Notes under the pieces: generated by a model
The model's input: only the letters and a program-made list of their open reading frames with translations
Databases searched by the model: none
Told to the model about the DNA's origin: nothing
NCBI RefSeq assembly: GCF_036227325.1
Contig: NZ_CP109467.1
Coordinates: forward strand, 5,270,001-5,334,000
Source of the DNA: Streptomyces sp. NBC_01465
GTDB taxonomy: Bacteria > Actinomycetota > Actinomycetes > Streptomycetales > Streptomycetaceae
Reading direction: 5' to 3'
DNA: 64,000 nt
Program-made: the position numbers and the translations under genes
Part shown: positions 52,702-61,439 of the stretch, one piece after another
How the letters are laid out: each line of letters opens with the position of its first letter
Position numbering within the stretch: the first letter of the stretch is position 1

Positions 52702-54033
52702 TCAGGCCGGTTCGCCGCGCCAGTCGCCGTCGCGGCGGGCCCAGCGCACGGCGGGCGCGAAGCCGAGGCCCGCTGCGGTGAAGAGGACCGCGAGCACGAT
52801 CCAGCCCGCGGTGCCGTGGTCGATGGCGGTGAGGGTGATCAGGGCGGGGCCCGCCATGGTGGCGGCGGAGAAGCCGGTGGAGTACACCCCCTGGTAGACG
52901 CCCTGGGCGCGGGCGTCGGCCAGTTCGTAGCCGATGGTCCAGCCGCCCGCCGCCGAGAGGACCTCGGCGAAGACCTGGATCACCGCGCCGACGGCGAGGA
53001 CCGCGACCGCCCAGAGCGGGGACAGGCCGGCGGTGAGGGCGAAGACCAGGCAGCCCAGCCCGAGCAGGACGCCCGCGCGGCCCATCGCCCCGACCGCGCG
53101 CGGGAGATCGTCGATCCGGCGGGTGACACGGACCTGGAGCAGCGCCACCAGCGCGCAGTTGAGGATCGCGATCAGGGCGACCGACCAGCGCGGGGCGTCG
53201 GTGTTCTGCACGACCCAGAGCGGCAGGCCGACCTCCAGGAGGCCGTACTGGAGGGTGATCACGCCGTTGAGGACGGTCACGGCGAGGAACGGGAGGTCGC
53301 GGACGGCCCGCCAGCAGCTCACCGCCTCGCCGGACTCCGCGACCGCCTGGGCCACCGTGCGGCGCACCGGCAGGCGCCACACGAGCAGCGCACCGCCGGA
53401 GAAACAGGCCGCGTTGATCAGCAGCATCACCGTGTACGCGGTCCGGGTGTCGGACTGCAGCGCCAGCATGCCCAGCGCGCCGCCGATGCCCATCGCCACA
53501 TTGGTCACCATGCGCAGATGGGCCCGGCCCTCGACGCGCGTCGCCGGGTCCATCACGTCCGCGTAGAGCGCGCTGCGCACCCCGGTGCTCGACTGGTTGG
53601 CGACCGCGAAGAAGATCACCGCGACGAGGAAGGCCGCGTACGAACTGATCAGGGTGTACGAGGCCATCACCGTGCCGCAGCCCAGCCAGAGGGCGGTCAG
53701 GACCGGGCGGCTGCCGAAGCGGTCGGAGGCCCGGCCCGCGGCAACCCCCGCGAACAGTCCGCAGGCTCCGGCGATCGTCAGGCCGACGCCGACCGAGGTG
53801 GTGGACAGGCCCACGATGCGGGTGAAGTACAGGACCATCAGCGGGAAGACCAGGCCGCGGCCGAAGGCGTTGAGGAGGGTGAGCAGGGAGAGGCGGCGCA
53901 GGACCGGGTCGGCGGGGAGGAAGCCGGCGAGGTGGGTGGGGCGCGGGGCTTTTGGTGCGGCGGTCTCGGGTGCGGGGGCGGCAGGCGTAGTGGTCACTGC
54001 CACATCCCAGACGACTGCCGCCGCGATCGGCAT
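52702..54033 (-). CDS. MFS transporter, divergent from ArsR-type regulator
   Basis: 443 residues with an Ala/Pro-rich N-terminus and twelve predicted hydrophobic segments. The motif-A region is AAGRASDRFGSRPVLTA after helix 2. The ATG at 54033 lies 20 bases from the divergent start at 54053, with only the palindrome between. If this start is real the mRNA must be leaderless; an alternative is GTG 53997, which gives MAVTTT-like coding after the operator. Likely efflux pump controlled by the neighbouring regulator. Confidence 0.83.
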   Translation of the reverse strand: MPIAAAVVWDVAVTTTPAAPAPETAAPKAPRPTHLAGFLPADPVLRRLSLLTLLNAFGRGLVFPLMVLYFTRIVGLSTTSVGVGLTIAGACGLFAGVAAGRASDRFGSRPVLTALWLGCGTVMASYTLISSYAAFLVAVIFFAVANQSSTGVRSALYADVMDPATRVEGRAHLRMVTNVAMGIGGALGMLALQSDTRTAYTVMLLINAACFSGGALLVWRLPVRRTVAQAVAESGEAVSCWRAVRDLPFLAVTVLNGVITLQYGLLEVGLPLWVVQNTDAPRWSVALIAILNCALVALLQVRVTRRIDDLPRAVGAMGRAGVLLGLGCLVFALTAGLSPLWAVAVLAVGAVIQVFAEVLSAAGGWTIGYELADARAQGVYQGVYSTGFSAATMAGPALITLTAIDHGTAGWIVLAVLFTAAGLGFAPAVRWARRDGDWRGEPA

Positions 54034-54035
54034 TG

Positions 54036-54054
54036 ATTTAGTGTGACACTAAAT
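54036..54054. promoter_or_regulatory. Perfect 19-bp palindromic operator between divergent genes
   Basis: ATTTAGTGTGACACTAAAT is a perfect palindrome with one central base. It fills the 19-bp gap between the two start codons. Each half contains TAGTGT, which fits a TAnnnT -10 in both directions, so bound regulator would block both promoters. It is far more AT-rich than its surroundings. Confidence 0.82.
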
Positions 54055-55051
54055 GATCGAGTTCCTGTTCGGTGTCGACGACTTGGCCCGTACGTCGTTC
54101 GCGTACTCGCCGCTCCAGGAGGCCGCGTTCTCGCTGCGGGCCTGGCGCGACCCGGTGCGCTACCCGTTCCAGCGGCCCTGGCTGCGGCGTATGCGCAGCG
54201 CCTACGACCGCCAGGACCTGGAGATCCTCGACGCCATGCTCACCGGGCGGATGTGGATACCGGACTTCCTGACACCGCGCCCCAGCCGCGCACGGCCCAC
54301 CTTCGCCGAGGAACTGGCCCTGCTGCGGGCGACCCCGAGCTCCGTCGTCGCCTCGGGGCTGCGGGACGCGTACAGCGACGGCGAACCGCTGCCCGCCGTA
54401 CTGGCCGGCGACCCGGAGCGGGTCCTCGCCCGTACCGCCGACGCCCTGGAGTCGTACTGGACCGACTGCCTCGCGGACGCCTGGTGGCCGCGCGCCCAGG
54501 CGGTCTTCGAGGCGGACCTCGCGCACCGGGGCCGGGTCCTCGCCGAGGAAGGCGTCGACGCGCTCTTCGCCGGGCTCGACCCGCGGCTCACCTGGGACGG
54601 CGAACACGCCGTACTGCGCCTCATCTCCCCTTACCGCGACGGCGGTTGGTGGCGCGAGCAGGTGGCCGTCGCGGGGCGCGGCATGGTCCTCACCCCCACG
54701 CTCTTCGCACGCGGCGCCCAGCCGCTCTGCACCCCCGAGCTGCCGCCCGCCCTCTTCTACCCGGCGCGCGGACGCGCCCAGCTCGGCGAGACCGAACCCC
54801 CGCCCCCGGTCGCCGACCACACCCTGACCCGGCTCCTCGGCGCCCCGCGCGCCCGGATCCTGCTGCTCCTCGCCGAACCCGCGTCGACCACGGAACTCGC
54901 GCTGCGGATCGGCGTCACACCGGGCGCGGTCAGCCAGCATCTGTCGCTGCTGTTCGACGCGGGGCTCCTGGTACGGGCCCGGACCGGGCGCAGCGTGCGC
55001 TACCGCAGGAGCAAGCTCGGTGACGGACTCTGCCGCCCTCGTGGCGCTTGA
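54053..55051 (+). CDS. ArsR-like winged-helix regulator (DUF5937 type)
   Basis: 332 residues. A long N-terminal domain of unknown structure (about 1-250) is followed by an ArsR-like winged helix: LTRLLGAPRARILLLLAEPASTTELA, then VTPGAVSQHLSLLFDAGLLVRAR. The ATG lies in the right end of the operator, so the mRNA is probably leaderless. No Cys metal site is visible, so the inducer is probably organic. It should control itself and the divergent MFS pump. Confidence 0.85.
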   Translation: MIEFLFGVDDLARTSFAYSPLQEAAFSLRAWRDPVRYPFQRPWLRRMRSAYDRQDLEILDAMLTGRMWIPDFLTPRPSRARPTFAEELALLRATPSSVVASGLRDAYSDGEPLPAVLAGDPERVLARTADALESYWTDCLADAWWPRAQAVFEADLAHRGRVLAEEGVDALFAGLDPRLTWDGEHAVLRLISPYRDGGWWREQVAVAGRGMVLTPTLFARGAQPLCTPELPPALFYPARGRAQLGETEPPPPVADHTLTRLLGAPRARILLLLAEPASTTELALRIGVTPGAVSQHLSLLFDAGLLVRARTGRSVRYRRSKLGDGLCRPRGA

Positions 55052-55084
55052 GCGTCGCCCCGCCCGGTGCGCAAGGATGGAGGC

Positions 55085-57097
55085 ATGCCCAACCGACTCG
55101 CGCACGAGACGTCCCCGTACCTCCTCCAGCACGCCGACAACCCGGTGGACTGGTGGCCGTGGTCGCCCGAAGCCTTCGAGGAGGCGCGGCGCCGGGGTGT
55201 GCCGGTGCTGCTGAGCGTCGGATATTCGAGCTGCCACTGGTGTCATGTCATGGCGCACGAGTCCTTCGAGGACATCGTCACCGCGGCGTACGTGAACGAG
55301 CACTTCGTCTCCGTCAAAGTCGACCGGGAGGAGCGCCCCGACGTCGACGCCGTCTACATGGAGGCCGTCCAGGCGGCCACAGGACAGGGCGGCTGGCCGA
55401 TGACCGTCTTCCTCACCCCGGACGCACAGCCCTTCTACTTCGGTACGTACTTCCCGCCCTCGCCCCGCCACGGCATGGCCTCCTTCCGGCAGGTCCTGGA
55501 GGGCGTGCACGCGGCTTGGACCGACCGGCGCGGGGAGGTCGACGAGGTCGCCGGGAAGATCGTGCAGGACCTGGCGGACCGTTCCCTCGCCTACGACTCC
55601 CCGGAGATGCCCGGTGAGAACGATCTGACGCAGGCGCTGCTCGGGCTGACGCGCGAGTACGACACGAAGAGCGCCGGGTTCGGGGGTGCGCCCAAGTTCC
55701 CGCCGTCCATGGCGCTGGAGTTCCTGCTGCGGAACTACGCGCGGACCGGCTCGGAGGGCGCGCTGGAGATGGCCGTCGGCACCTGCGAGGCGATGGCGCG
55801 CGGTGGGATGTACGACCAGCTCGGGGGCGGTTTCGCGCGGTACTCCGTGGACCGCGAGTGGGTGGTCCCGCACTTCGAGAAGATGCTCTACGACAATGCG
55901 CTGCTCTGCCGGGTGTACGCCCACCTCTGGCGCACCACGGGCTCCGACCTCGCCCGCCGCGTCGCCCTCGAAACAGCGGACTTCATCGCCACCGAACTCC
56001 GCACCAACGAGGGCGGGTTCGCCTCGGCGCTCGACGCCGACAGCGACGACGGTACGGGCAAGCACGTCGAGGGCGCGTACTACGTCTGGACGCCGTCGCA
56101 GCTGCGCGAGGTGCTCGGCGACGAAGCCGGGGACCAGGCCGCCCGGATCTACGGGGTCACCGAGGAAGGCACCTTCGAGGAGGGCGCATCGGTGCTCCAA
56201 CTCCCGGGCGCCGAAGCCGATCCCGAGGTCCGCGCACGCCTCCTCGCCGCCCGCGCCGCACGCCCCGCCCCCGGCCGCGACGACAAGGTGGTCGCCGCCT
56301 GGAACGGGCTCGCGATCGCCGCGCTCGCCGAGGTAGGGGCGTACTTCGAGCGGCCCGATCTGATCGAGCGCGCCACGGAGGCCGCCGATCTTCTCGTACG
56401 CGTGCACATGGACGCCGGTGCGCGTCTTGCCCGTACGTCCAAGGACGGTCAAGTCGGCGCGAATTCCGGGGTGTTGGAGGACTACGCCGATGTGGCGGAG
56501 GGGTTCGTCGCGCTGGCGTCCGTCACCGGGGAGGGTGTCTGGCTGGAGTTCGCCGGGTTCCTGCTCGACCTCGTCATCGACCAGTTCGTCGGCGAGAACG
56601 GCACCCTGTACGACACCGCGCACGACGCCGAGAAGCTGATCCGCCGCCCCCAGGACCCCACCGACAACGCCACCCCGTCCGGCTGGACCGCCGCCGCCGG
56701 AGCGCTGCTCTCGTACGCGGCCCACACCGGCTCCGAGGTCCATCGCACCACCGCTGAAAGGGCGTTGGGCGTGGTCAAGGCGCTCGGCCCGCGCGCGCCC
56801 CGCTTCATCGGCTGGGGTCTGGCCGTCGCGGAGGCGGCGCTCGACGGGCCGCGCGAGGTGGCGGTCGTCGGGCCCCAAGGGGACGCCAGGACAAGGGAGT
56901 TGCACCGCGCCGCACTGCTGTCGACCGCACCCGGGGCCGTGGTCGCCGTGGGGGAGCCGGGCAGCGACGAGTTCCCGCTGCTGGCCGACCGGCCGTTGAT
57001 CGACGGGGGTGGCGCTGCGTACGTATGTCGCAACTTCGTGTGTGCGGCTCCGGTTGACAACGTCGCTGACCTGGGACGAAAGCTTTCGGAAGCATAA
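55085..57097 (+). CDS. Thioredoxin-fold DUF255 protein (YyaL/SPATA20 family)
   Basis: 670 residues. The N-terminal thioredoxin-like domain has [17 protein letters not shown] and the active-site-like CHWC in SSCHWCHVM. The remaining ~480 residues are an (alpha/alpha) barrel resembling N-acylglucosamine epimerases. ATG 55085 has AAGGA seven bases upstream; GTG 55067 is a weaker alternative. Widely conserved but without settled biochemical function. It may act on proteins or sugars. Confidence 0.9.
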   Translation: MPNRLAHETSPYLLQHADNPVDWWPWSPEAFEEARRRGVPVLLSVGYSSCHWCHVMAHESFEDIVTAAYVNEHFVSVKVDREERPDVDAVYMEAVQAATGQGGWPMTVFLTPDAQPFYFGTYFPPSPRHGMASFRQVLEGVHAAWTDRRGEVDEVAGKIVQDLADRSLAYDSPEMPGENDLTQALLGLTREYDTKSAGFGGAPKFPPSMALEFLLRNYARTGSEGALEMAVGTCEAMARGGMYDQLGGGFARYSVDREWVVPHFEKMLYDNALLCRVYAHLWRTTGSDLARRVALETADFIATELRTNEGGFASALDADSDDGTGKHVEGAYYVWTPSQLREVLGDEAGDQAARIYGVTEEGTFEEGASVLQLPGAEADPEVRARLLAARAARPAPGRDDKVVAAWNGLAIAALAEVGAYFERPDLIERATEAADLLVRVHMDAGARLARTSKDGQVGANSGVLEDYADVAEGFVALASVTGEGVWLEFAGFLLDLVIDQFVGENGTLYDTAHDAEKLIRRPQDPTDNATPSGWTAAAGALLSYAAHTGSEVHRTTAERALGVVKALGPRAPRFIGWGLAVAEAALDGPREVAVVGPQGDARTRELHRAALLSTAPGAVVAVGEPGSDEFPLLADRPLIDGGGAAYVCRNFVCAAPVDNVADLGRKLSEA

Positions 57098-57196
57098 GCG
57101 AAGCACAGATTTTCCCTCCCAGAGTCACTGATCTTCACTTATTCCCGATATTCTCCGCACAGTTGAGGAGAGAGTGACGCGCGCACTGGGGAGTGC

Positions 57197-58552
57197 GTGC
57201 GGGGGATGCAGGGGACAGCGCGGCAGGTGACTCGCCGTGTGCTGCCCTCTGCTCACAGGGGGGATCGACCGTTGGTGCTGTCGCTGTTCGTTGCTGCCGT
57301 TTCGCTGGCGCTGTTCTGGATGGCGGGCTTCACGCTGTGGTGGCAGATGCACGCCTGGCGTACGCCCGAGACGCTCGCCGCGACCCGCTTCGACGCCCCG
57401 ACCGAGGCGTCGGGGCTGTCGTTCTCGCTGCTTCTGCCCGCCCGCCACGAGCAGTTGGTGCTGCGGCACACCATCGAGCGGCTCCTCGAATCCACCCACC
57501 GGAACTTCGAGATCATCGTCATCGTCGGCCACGACGACCCGGAGACCGCGGCCGTCGCCGAGCAGATGGCCGCCCACGACCCGCTGCGGGTGCGCGTCGT
57601 CGTCGACACGCACGAGAAGAAGAACAAGCCCAAGGCGCTCAACACCGCGCTGCCGCACTGCCGCGGTGACGTGGTCGGGGTCTTCGACGCCGAGGACCAG
57701 GTCCACCCCGAACTGCTCGCCCACGTCGACCACGCCTTCGTCTCGACCGGCGCGGACGTCGTCCAGGGCGGCGTACAGCTGATCAACTTCCACTCCAGCT
57801 GGTACGCCCTGCGCAACTGCCTGGAGTACTTCTTCTGGTTCCGCTCCCGCCTCCACCTGCACGCCGAGAAGGGCTTCATCCCGCTCGGCGGCAACACCGT
57901 CTTCGTCCGCACAGACGTCCTGCGCGAGGCGGAAGGATGGGACCCGGAGTGCCTCGCCGAGGACTGCGACCTGGGCGTACGGCTCTCCTCCGTCGGCAAG
58001 AAGGTCGTCGTCGCGTACGACGCCGACATGGTCACCCGCGAGGAGACCCCCGGCACGCTGCTCTCGCTCCTCAAGCAGCGCACCCGCTGGAACCAGGGCT
58101 TCCTCCAGGTCTACCGGAAGAAGGACTGGAAGCAACTGCCCACCTGGCGACAGCGGTTGCTCGCCCGCTACACCCTCACCACCCCGTTCATGCAGGCGTT
58201 CACCGGCGTGATCATTCCGCTGAACATCGCCGTGGCGCTCTTCCTCGACGTGCCCGTCGGCATAGCGGTCGTCACCTTCCTGCCGCTGATCACCGCGATG
58301 GTCACGTTCGTCTTCGAGATCGTCGGCCTGCACGACTTCGGCCGGCAGTACGGCCTCCGTGTCCGCCTCGTCCACTACCTCAAGCTCATCGTCGGCGGCC
58401 CCTTCTACCAGATGCTCCTCGCGGGCGCGGCGATCCGCGCGGTCTGGCGGGAGCAGAAGGGCCGCACCGAGTGGGAGCTGACCAGCCACTCCGGCGCACA
58501 CCTTCCCGGTACCGGCGCCGGTAACAGCATCCGAGAGGACATCCGCCAGTGA
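57197..58552 (+). CDS. Processive-type GT2 membrane glycosyltransferase
   Basis: About 451 residues: one N-terminal helix (26-48), a GT2 domain with LLLPARHE near 79-86, DAED at 164-167 and QRTRW at 294-298, then several C-terminal helices. DxD plus QxxRW is the pattern of cellulose/chitin/hyaluronan-type synthases. GTG 57197 and ATG 57206 are both possible starts. The stop overlaps the next start (GTGA at 58549), so the four-gene operon begins here. Product polymer unknown. Confidence 0.82.
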   Translation: MRGMQGTARQVTRRVLPSAHRGDRPLVLSLFVAAVSLALFWMAGFTLWWQMHAWRTPETLAATRFDAPTEASGLSFSLLLPARHEQLVLRHTIERLLESTHRNFEIIVIVGHDDPETAAVAEQMAAHDPLRVRVVVDTHEKKNKPKALNTALPHCRGDVVGVFDAEDQVHPELLAHVDHAFVSTGADVVQGGVQLINFHSSWYALRNCLEYFFWFRSRLHLHAEKGFIPLGGNTVFVRTDVLREAEGWDPECLAEDCDLGVRLSSVGKKVVVAYDADMVTREETPGTLLSLLKQRTRWNQGFLQVYRKKDWKQLPTWRQRLLARYTLTTPFMQAFTGVIIPLNIAVALFLDVPVGIAVVTFLPLITAMVTFVFEIVGLHDFGRQYGLRVRLVHYLKLIVGGPFYQMLLAGAAIRAVWREQKGRTEWELTSHSGAHLPGTGAGNSIREDIRQ

Positions 58553-60219
58553 CCTCCCTCGCGCCCACGCCCCCGCCCGCTCCCACGATCGCGACCACGG
58601 CTGCGCCCACGACGATCCCCGTCCAGCGCGACCGCCGCGCGACCCACCGCCTCCCGCACGAGCCGCGCCCCGTCGTACGCTTCCGCCGCTCGCGCCCCGA
58701 TCTCGCCCTGTGCGCAGGCCTGTTGACGGTCATCATGGTGGTCCAGGGCTGGAACATCACCCGCTTCCCTGCCCTCAGCGACGACGAGGGCACCTACCTC
58801 GCCCAGGCCTGGTCGGTCCAGCAGGGCACCGGCCTCGCGCACTACACGTACTGGTACGACCACCCGCCGCTCGGCTGGATCCAGATCGCGTTCCTCACCT
58901 GGATCCCCTCGCTCTTCTCGCCCGACAACATGACCGTGGCCACCATGCGCTGCGCGATGCTGCTGGTCAGCGCGGCGAGCGCGGTCTTCCTGTACGTACT
59001 GGCGCGCCGGCTCTTCCTGCCGCGCTGGGCCTCGGCCCTGGCGATGGCGCTCTTCGGCCTCTCGCCGCTCTCCGTGGTCCTGCAGCGCGAGATCTTCCTC
59101 GACAACATCGCCGTCATGTGGATGCTGCTCGCCTTCTGCCTGGCCGCATCGCCCAACCGCCATCTCTGGCACCACTTCGCGGCGGGCGTCGCGGGCGCGG
59201 CCTCGGTTCTCTCCAAAGAAACGATGCTGCTCGTCCTGCCCGCGCTCCTCGTCACGATGTGGCGCCACAGCCACCGTGACACCCGCAAGTACGCGGTCAC
59301 CGGCGCGATCACCGCGTGCGTGCTGATAGGGCTCGCCTATCCGCTCTACGCCCTGCTCAACAACGAACTGCTCCCCGGACCCGGCCATGTGTCGCTGATC
59401 GACGGCATCACGTACCAGATGAGCCGTCCGGGCTCCGGCTCGATCTTCGACTCCGCGTCCGGCTCGCACGGCGTCTTCCACTCCTGGCTGTACTACGACC
59501 GGATACTGCCGCTCGGCGGACTGGCCGGGGCGCTGCTGCTCCTGCTCACCCTGCGCTGGTCGATCACCGCGCGGGCGCTCGCGGGCCCCGCCCTGGTGGT
59601 GGCGATCCTCGCCGCCGTCGCGATGCGGCCCTCCGGCTATCTGCCCGCGATGTACGTCATCCAGGCGCTGCCGTTCCTCGCGCTGGTGCTGGCCGGCGGT
59701 GCGGCGAGCATCGCGCATGCCGTACTGCGCAAGGGAGTTGGCCCGGAGCGCCCGCGTATCCCGATGGCCGCCCGCTGGACGGTCGCCGTCGTGCTGGCCG
59801 CCTCGGCGCTCGCGTACACCGTGCCGCGCTGGTACGACGGCAACCGCGACGCGCTCACCGTCGACGCCAACGCCCCCTACCGGGAGGCCGCCGCCTGGAT
59901 GAAGACCCAGGTGAAGGACCCCGCCTCCACCCGCGCCCTGGTCGACGACGCGCTCTGGCTGGACCTGGTGCACGCCGGATACCAGCCGGGCGACGGCGCG
60001 ATCTGGTTCTACAAGGCGGACCTCGACCCCGCCGTCACCAAGACGATGCCGCACGGCTACCGCGACCTCGACTACGTCGTCGCCTCGCCGACCGTGCGGC
60101 GCGACGCCCGCGATCTGCCCAACGTCAAGGCCGCACTGGACCATTCGGCAGTCGTCGCCACCTTCGGCACCGGCGAGGACCGGATCGAGATCCGGAAGAT
60201 CGTGGGGGGTGTGCGATGA
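58549..60219 (+). CDS. GT39/ArnT-like membrane glycosyltransferase
   Basis: 556 residues: a Pro/Thr/Arg-rich cytoplasmic start, about eleven helices and an outer C-terminal domain from about residue 415. The first outer loop has the catalytic-type acid motif SDDEGTY (DDE at 78-80), followed by WYDHPPLGW. These are features of PMT/ArnT transferases that take sugar from polyprenyl phosphate outside the membrane. GTG 58549 overlaps the preceding stop, and its own stop overlaps the next ATG. The next gene probably makes and flips its donor. Confidence 0.83.
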   Translation: MTSLAPTPPPAPTIATTAAPTTIPVQRDRRATHRLPHEPRPVVRFRRSRPDLALCAGLLTVIMVVQGWNITRFPALSDDEGTYLAQAWSVQQGTGLAHYTYWYDHPPLGWIQIAFLTWIPSLFSPDNMTVATMRCAMLLVSAASAVFLYVLARRLFLPRWASALAMALFGLSPLSVVLQREIFLDNIAVMWMLLAFCLAASPNRHLWHHFAAGVAGAASVLSKETMLLVLPALLVTMWRHSHRDTRKYAVTGAITACVLIGLAYPLYALLNNELLPGPGHVSLIDGITYQMSRPGSGSIFDSASGSHGVFHSWLYYDRILPLGGLAGALLLLLTLRWSITARALAGPALVVAILAAVAMRPSGYLPAMYVIQALPFLALVLAGGAASIAHAVLRKGVGPERPRIPMAARWTVAVVLAASALAYTVPRWYDGNRDALTVDANAPYREAAAWMKTQVKDPASTRALVDDALWLDLVHAGYQPGDGAIWFYKADLDPAVTKTMPHGYRDLDYVVASPTVRRDARDLPNVKAALDHSAVVATFGTGEDRIEIRKIVGGVR

Positions 60220-61439
60220 GCATCTGGCCGATGGATGCGACGGGTTCGGACGAGGACGAGGACGCGCACGAACTGGGCGACCCGGCCCTGCGGGGAGCCG
60301 AGGTCTCCGAGCCGGGCGCGGTCACGATCATCATCCCGACCTTCAACGAGGCGGGAAACGTAGGGGAGTTGCTGCGCCGCCTCACCGAATCGGTGCCGTC
60401 CCGCCTCCCCTGCGAGGTCGTCTTCGTCGACGACTCCACCGACGACACCCCGGCCGTCATCGCGGCCGCCGCCCAGGACTGCCCCTTCCCGGTCGCCGTC
60501 ATCCACCGCGACGAGCCGCTCGGCGGCCTGGGCGGGGCGGTCGTCGAGGGGCTGCGCACGGCGGGCTCCGACTGGGTCGTCGTCATGGACGCCGACCTGC
60601 AGCACCCGCCCGCGCTCGTCCCCGAACTGGTCGCGGCGGGCGAGAGCACCAATGCCGATCTGGTCGTCGCCTCGCGCTACATCGCGGGCGGCAGCCGCGC
60701 CGGCCTGGCCGGCGGCTACCGCATCGCCGTCTCGCGCGGCGCGACCTGGCTGACCAAGGCGCTCTTCCCGCGCCGCCTGCGCGGGATCTCCGACCCGATG
60801 AGCGGCTTCTTCGCGATCCGCCGCAGTGTGGTGACGGCGGACGCGCTCAAGCCGCTCGGCTACAAGATCCTCCTGGAGCTGGCGGTGCGCTGCCGCCCCT
60901 CGGAGGTCGCGGAGGTGCCGTTCGTCTTCCAGGACCGGTTCGCGGGCGAGTCCAAGTCGTCGGCGAAGGAGGGGATGCGCTTCCTGCGCCATCTCGTCGA
61001 GCTGCGTACGGCCTCGCCCGTCGCCAGGATGCTGGTCTTCGGGCTGATCGGCCTCTCGGGCTTCGTACCGAACCTCCTCGCCCTGCACGCACTGAACAAC
61101 GCCGGGATGCACTACCTCCCGGCCGAGATCCTCGCCAACCAGGCGGGCGTCGCCTGGAACTTCCTCCTCATCGAACTGCTGCTCTTCCGCTCGCGGCGCG
61201 GGCACCGGCACTGGGCGGACCGGGTGGGCCGGTTCGCGCTGATCGCCAATGCCGATCTGGTGCTGCGGATCCCGCTGATCGCCCTGTTCGTGGGGGAGTG
61301 GGGGATGGGCGTACTGACCGCGACGGTGGCGGCGCTGCTGCTGACGTTCGTGCTGCGGTTCGCGGGGACGGAGGCGCTGGTCTATCTGCCGCGCCGCAAC
61401 CGTAGTGGCCGTAACAACCGGGACAGGAAGGTCGCATGA
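60216..61439 (+). CDS. DPM1-like GT2 fused to GtrA-like flippase domain
   Basis: 407 residues. The GT2 part has IIIPTFNE at 38-45, VDDSTDD at 71-77 and DADLQHPP at 125-132, typical of polyprenyl-phosphate hexose synthases. From about residue 270 come four hydrophobic segments matching GtrA (MLVFGLIGLSGFVPNLLALH, then NQAGVAWNFLLIE). One protein could therefore make undecaprenyl-phosphate-sugar and move it across the membrane. Coupled by ATGA to genes on both sides. Confidence 0.88.
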   Translation: MSIWPMDATGSDEDEDAHELGDPALRGAEVSEPGAVTIIIPTFNEAGNVGELLRRLTESVPSRLPCEVVFVDDSTDDTPAVIAAAAQDCPFPVAVIHRDEPLGGLGGAVVEGLRTAGSDWVVVMDADLQHPPALVPELVAAGESTNADLVVASRYIAGGSRAGLAGGYRIAVSRGATWLTKALFPRRLRGISDPMSGFFAIRRSVVTADALKPLGYKILLELAVRCRPSEVAEVPFVFQDRFAGESKSSAKEGMRFLRHLVELRTASPVARMLVFGLIGLSGFVPNLLALHALNNAGMHYLPAEILANQAGVAWNFLLIELLLFRSRRGHRHWADRVGRFALIANADLVLRIPLIALFVGEWGMGVLTATVAALLLTFVLRFAGTEALVYLPRRNRSGRNNRDRKVA

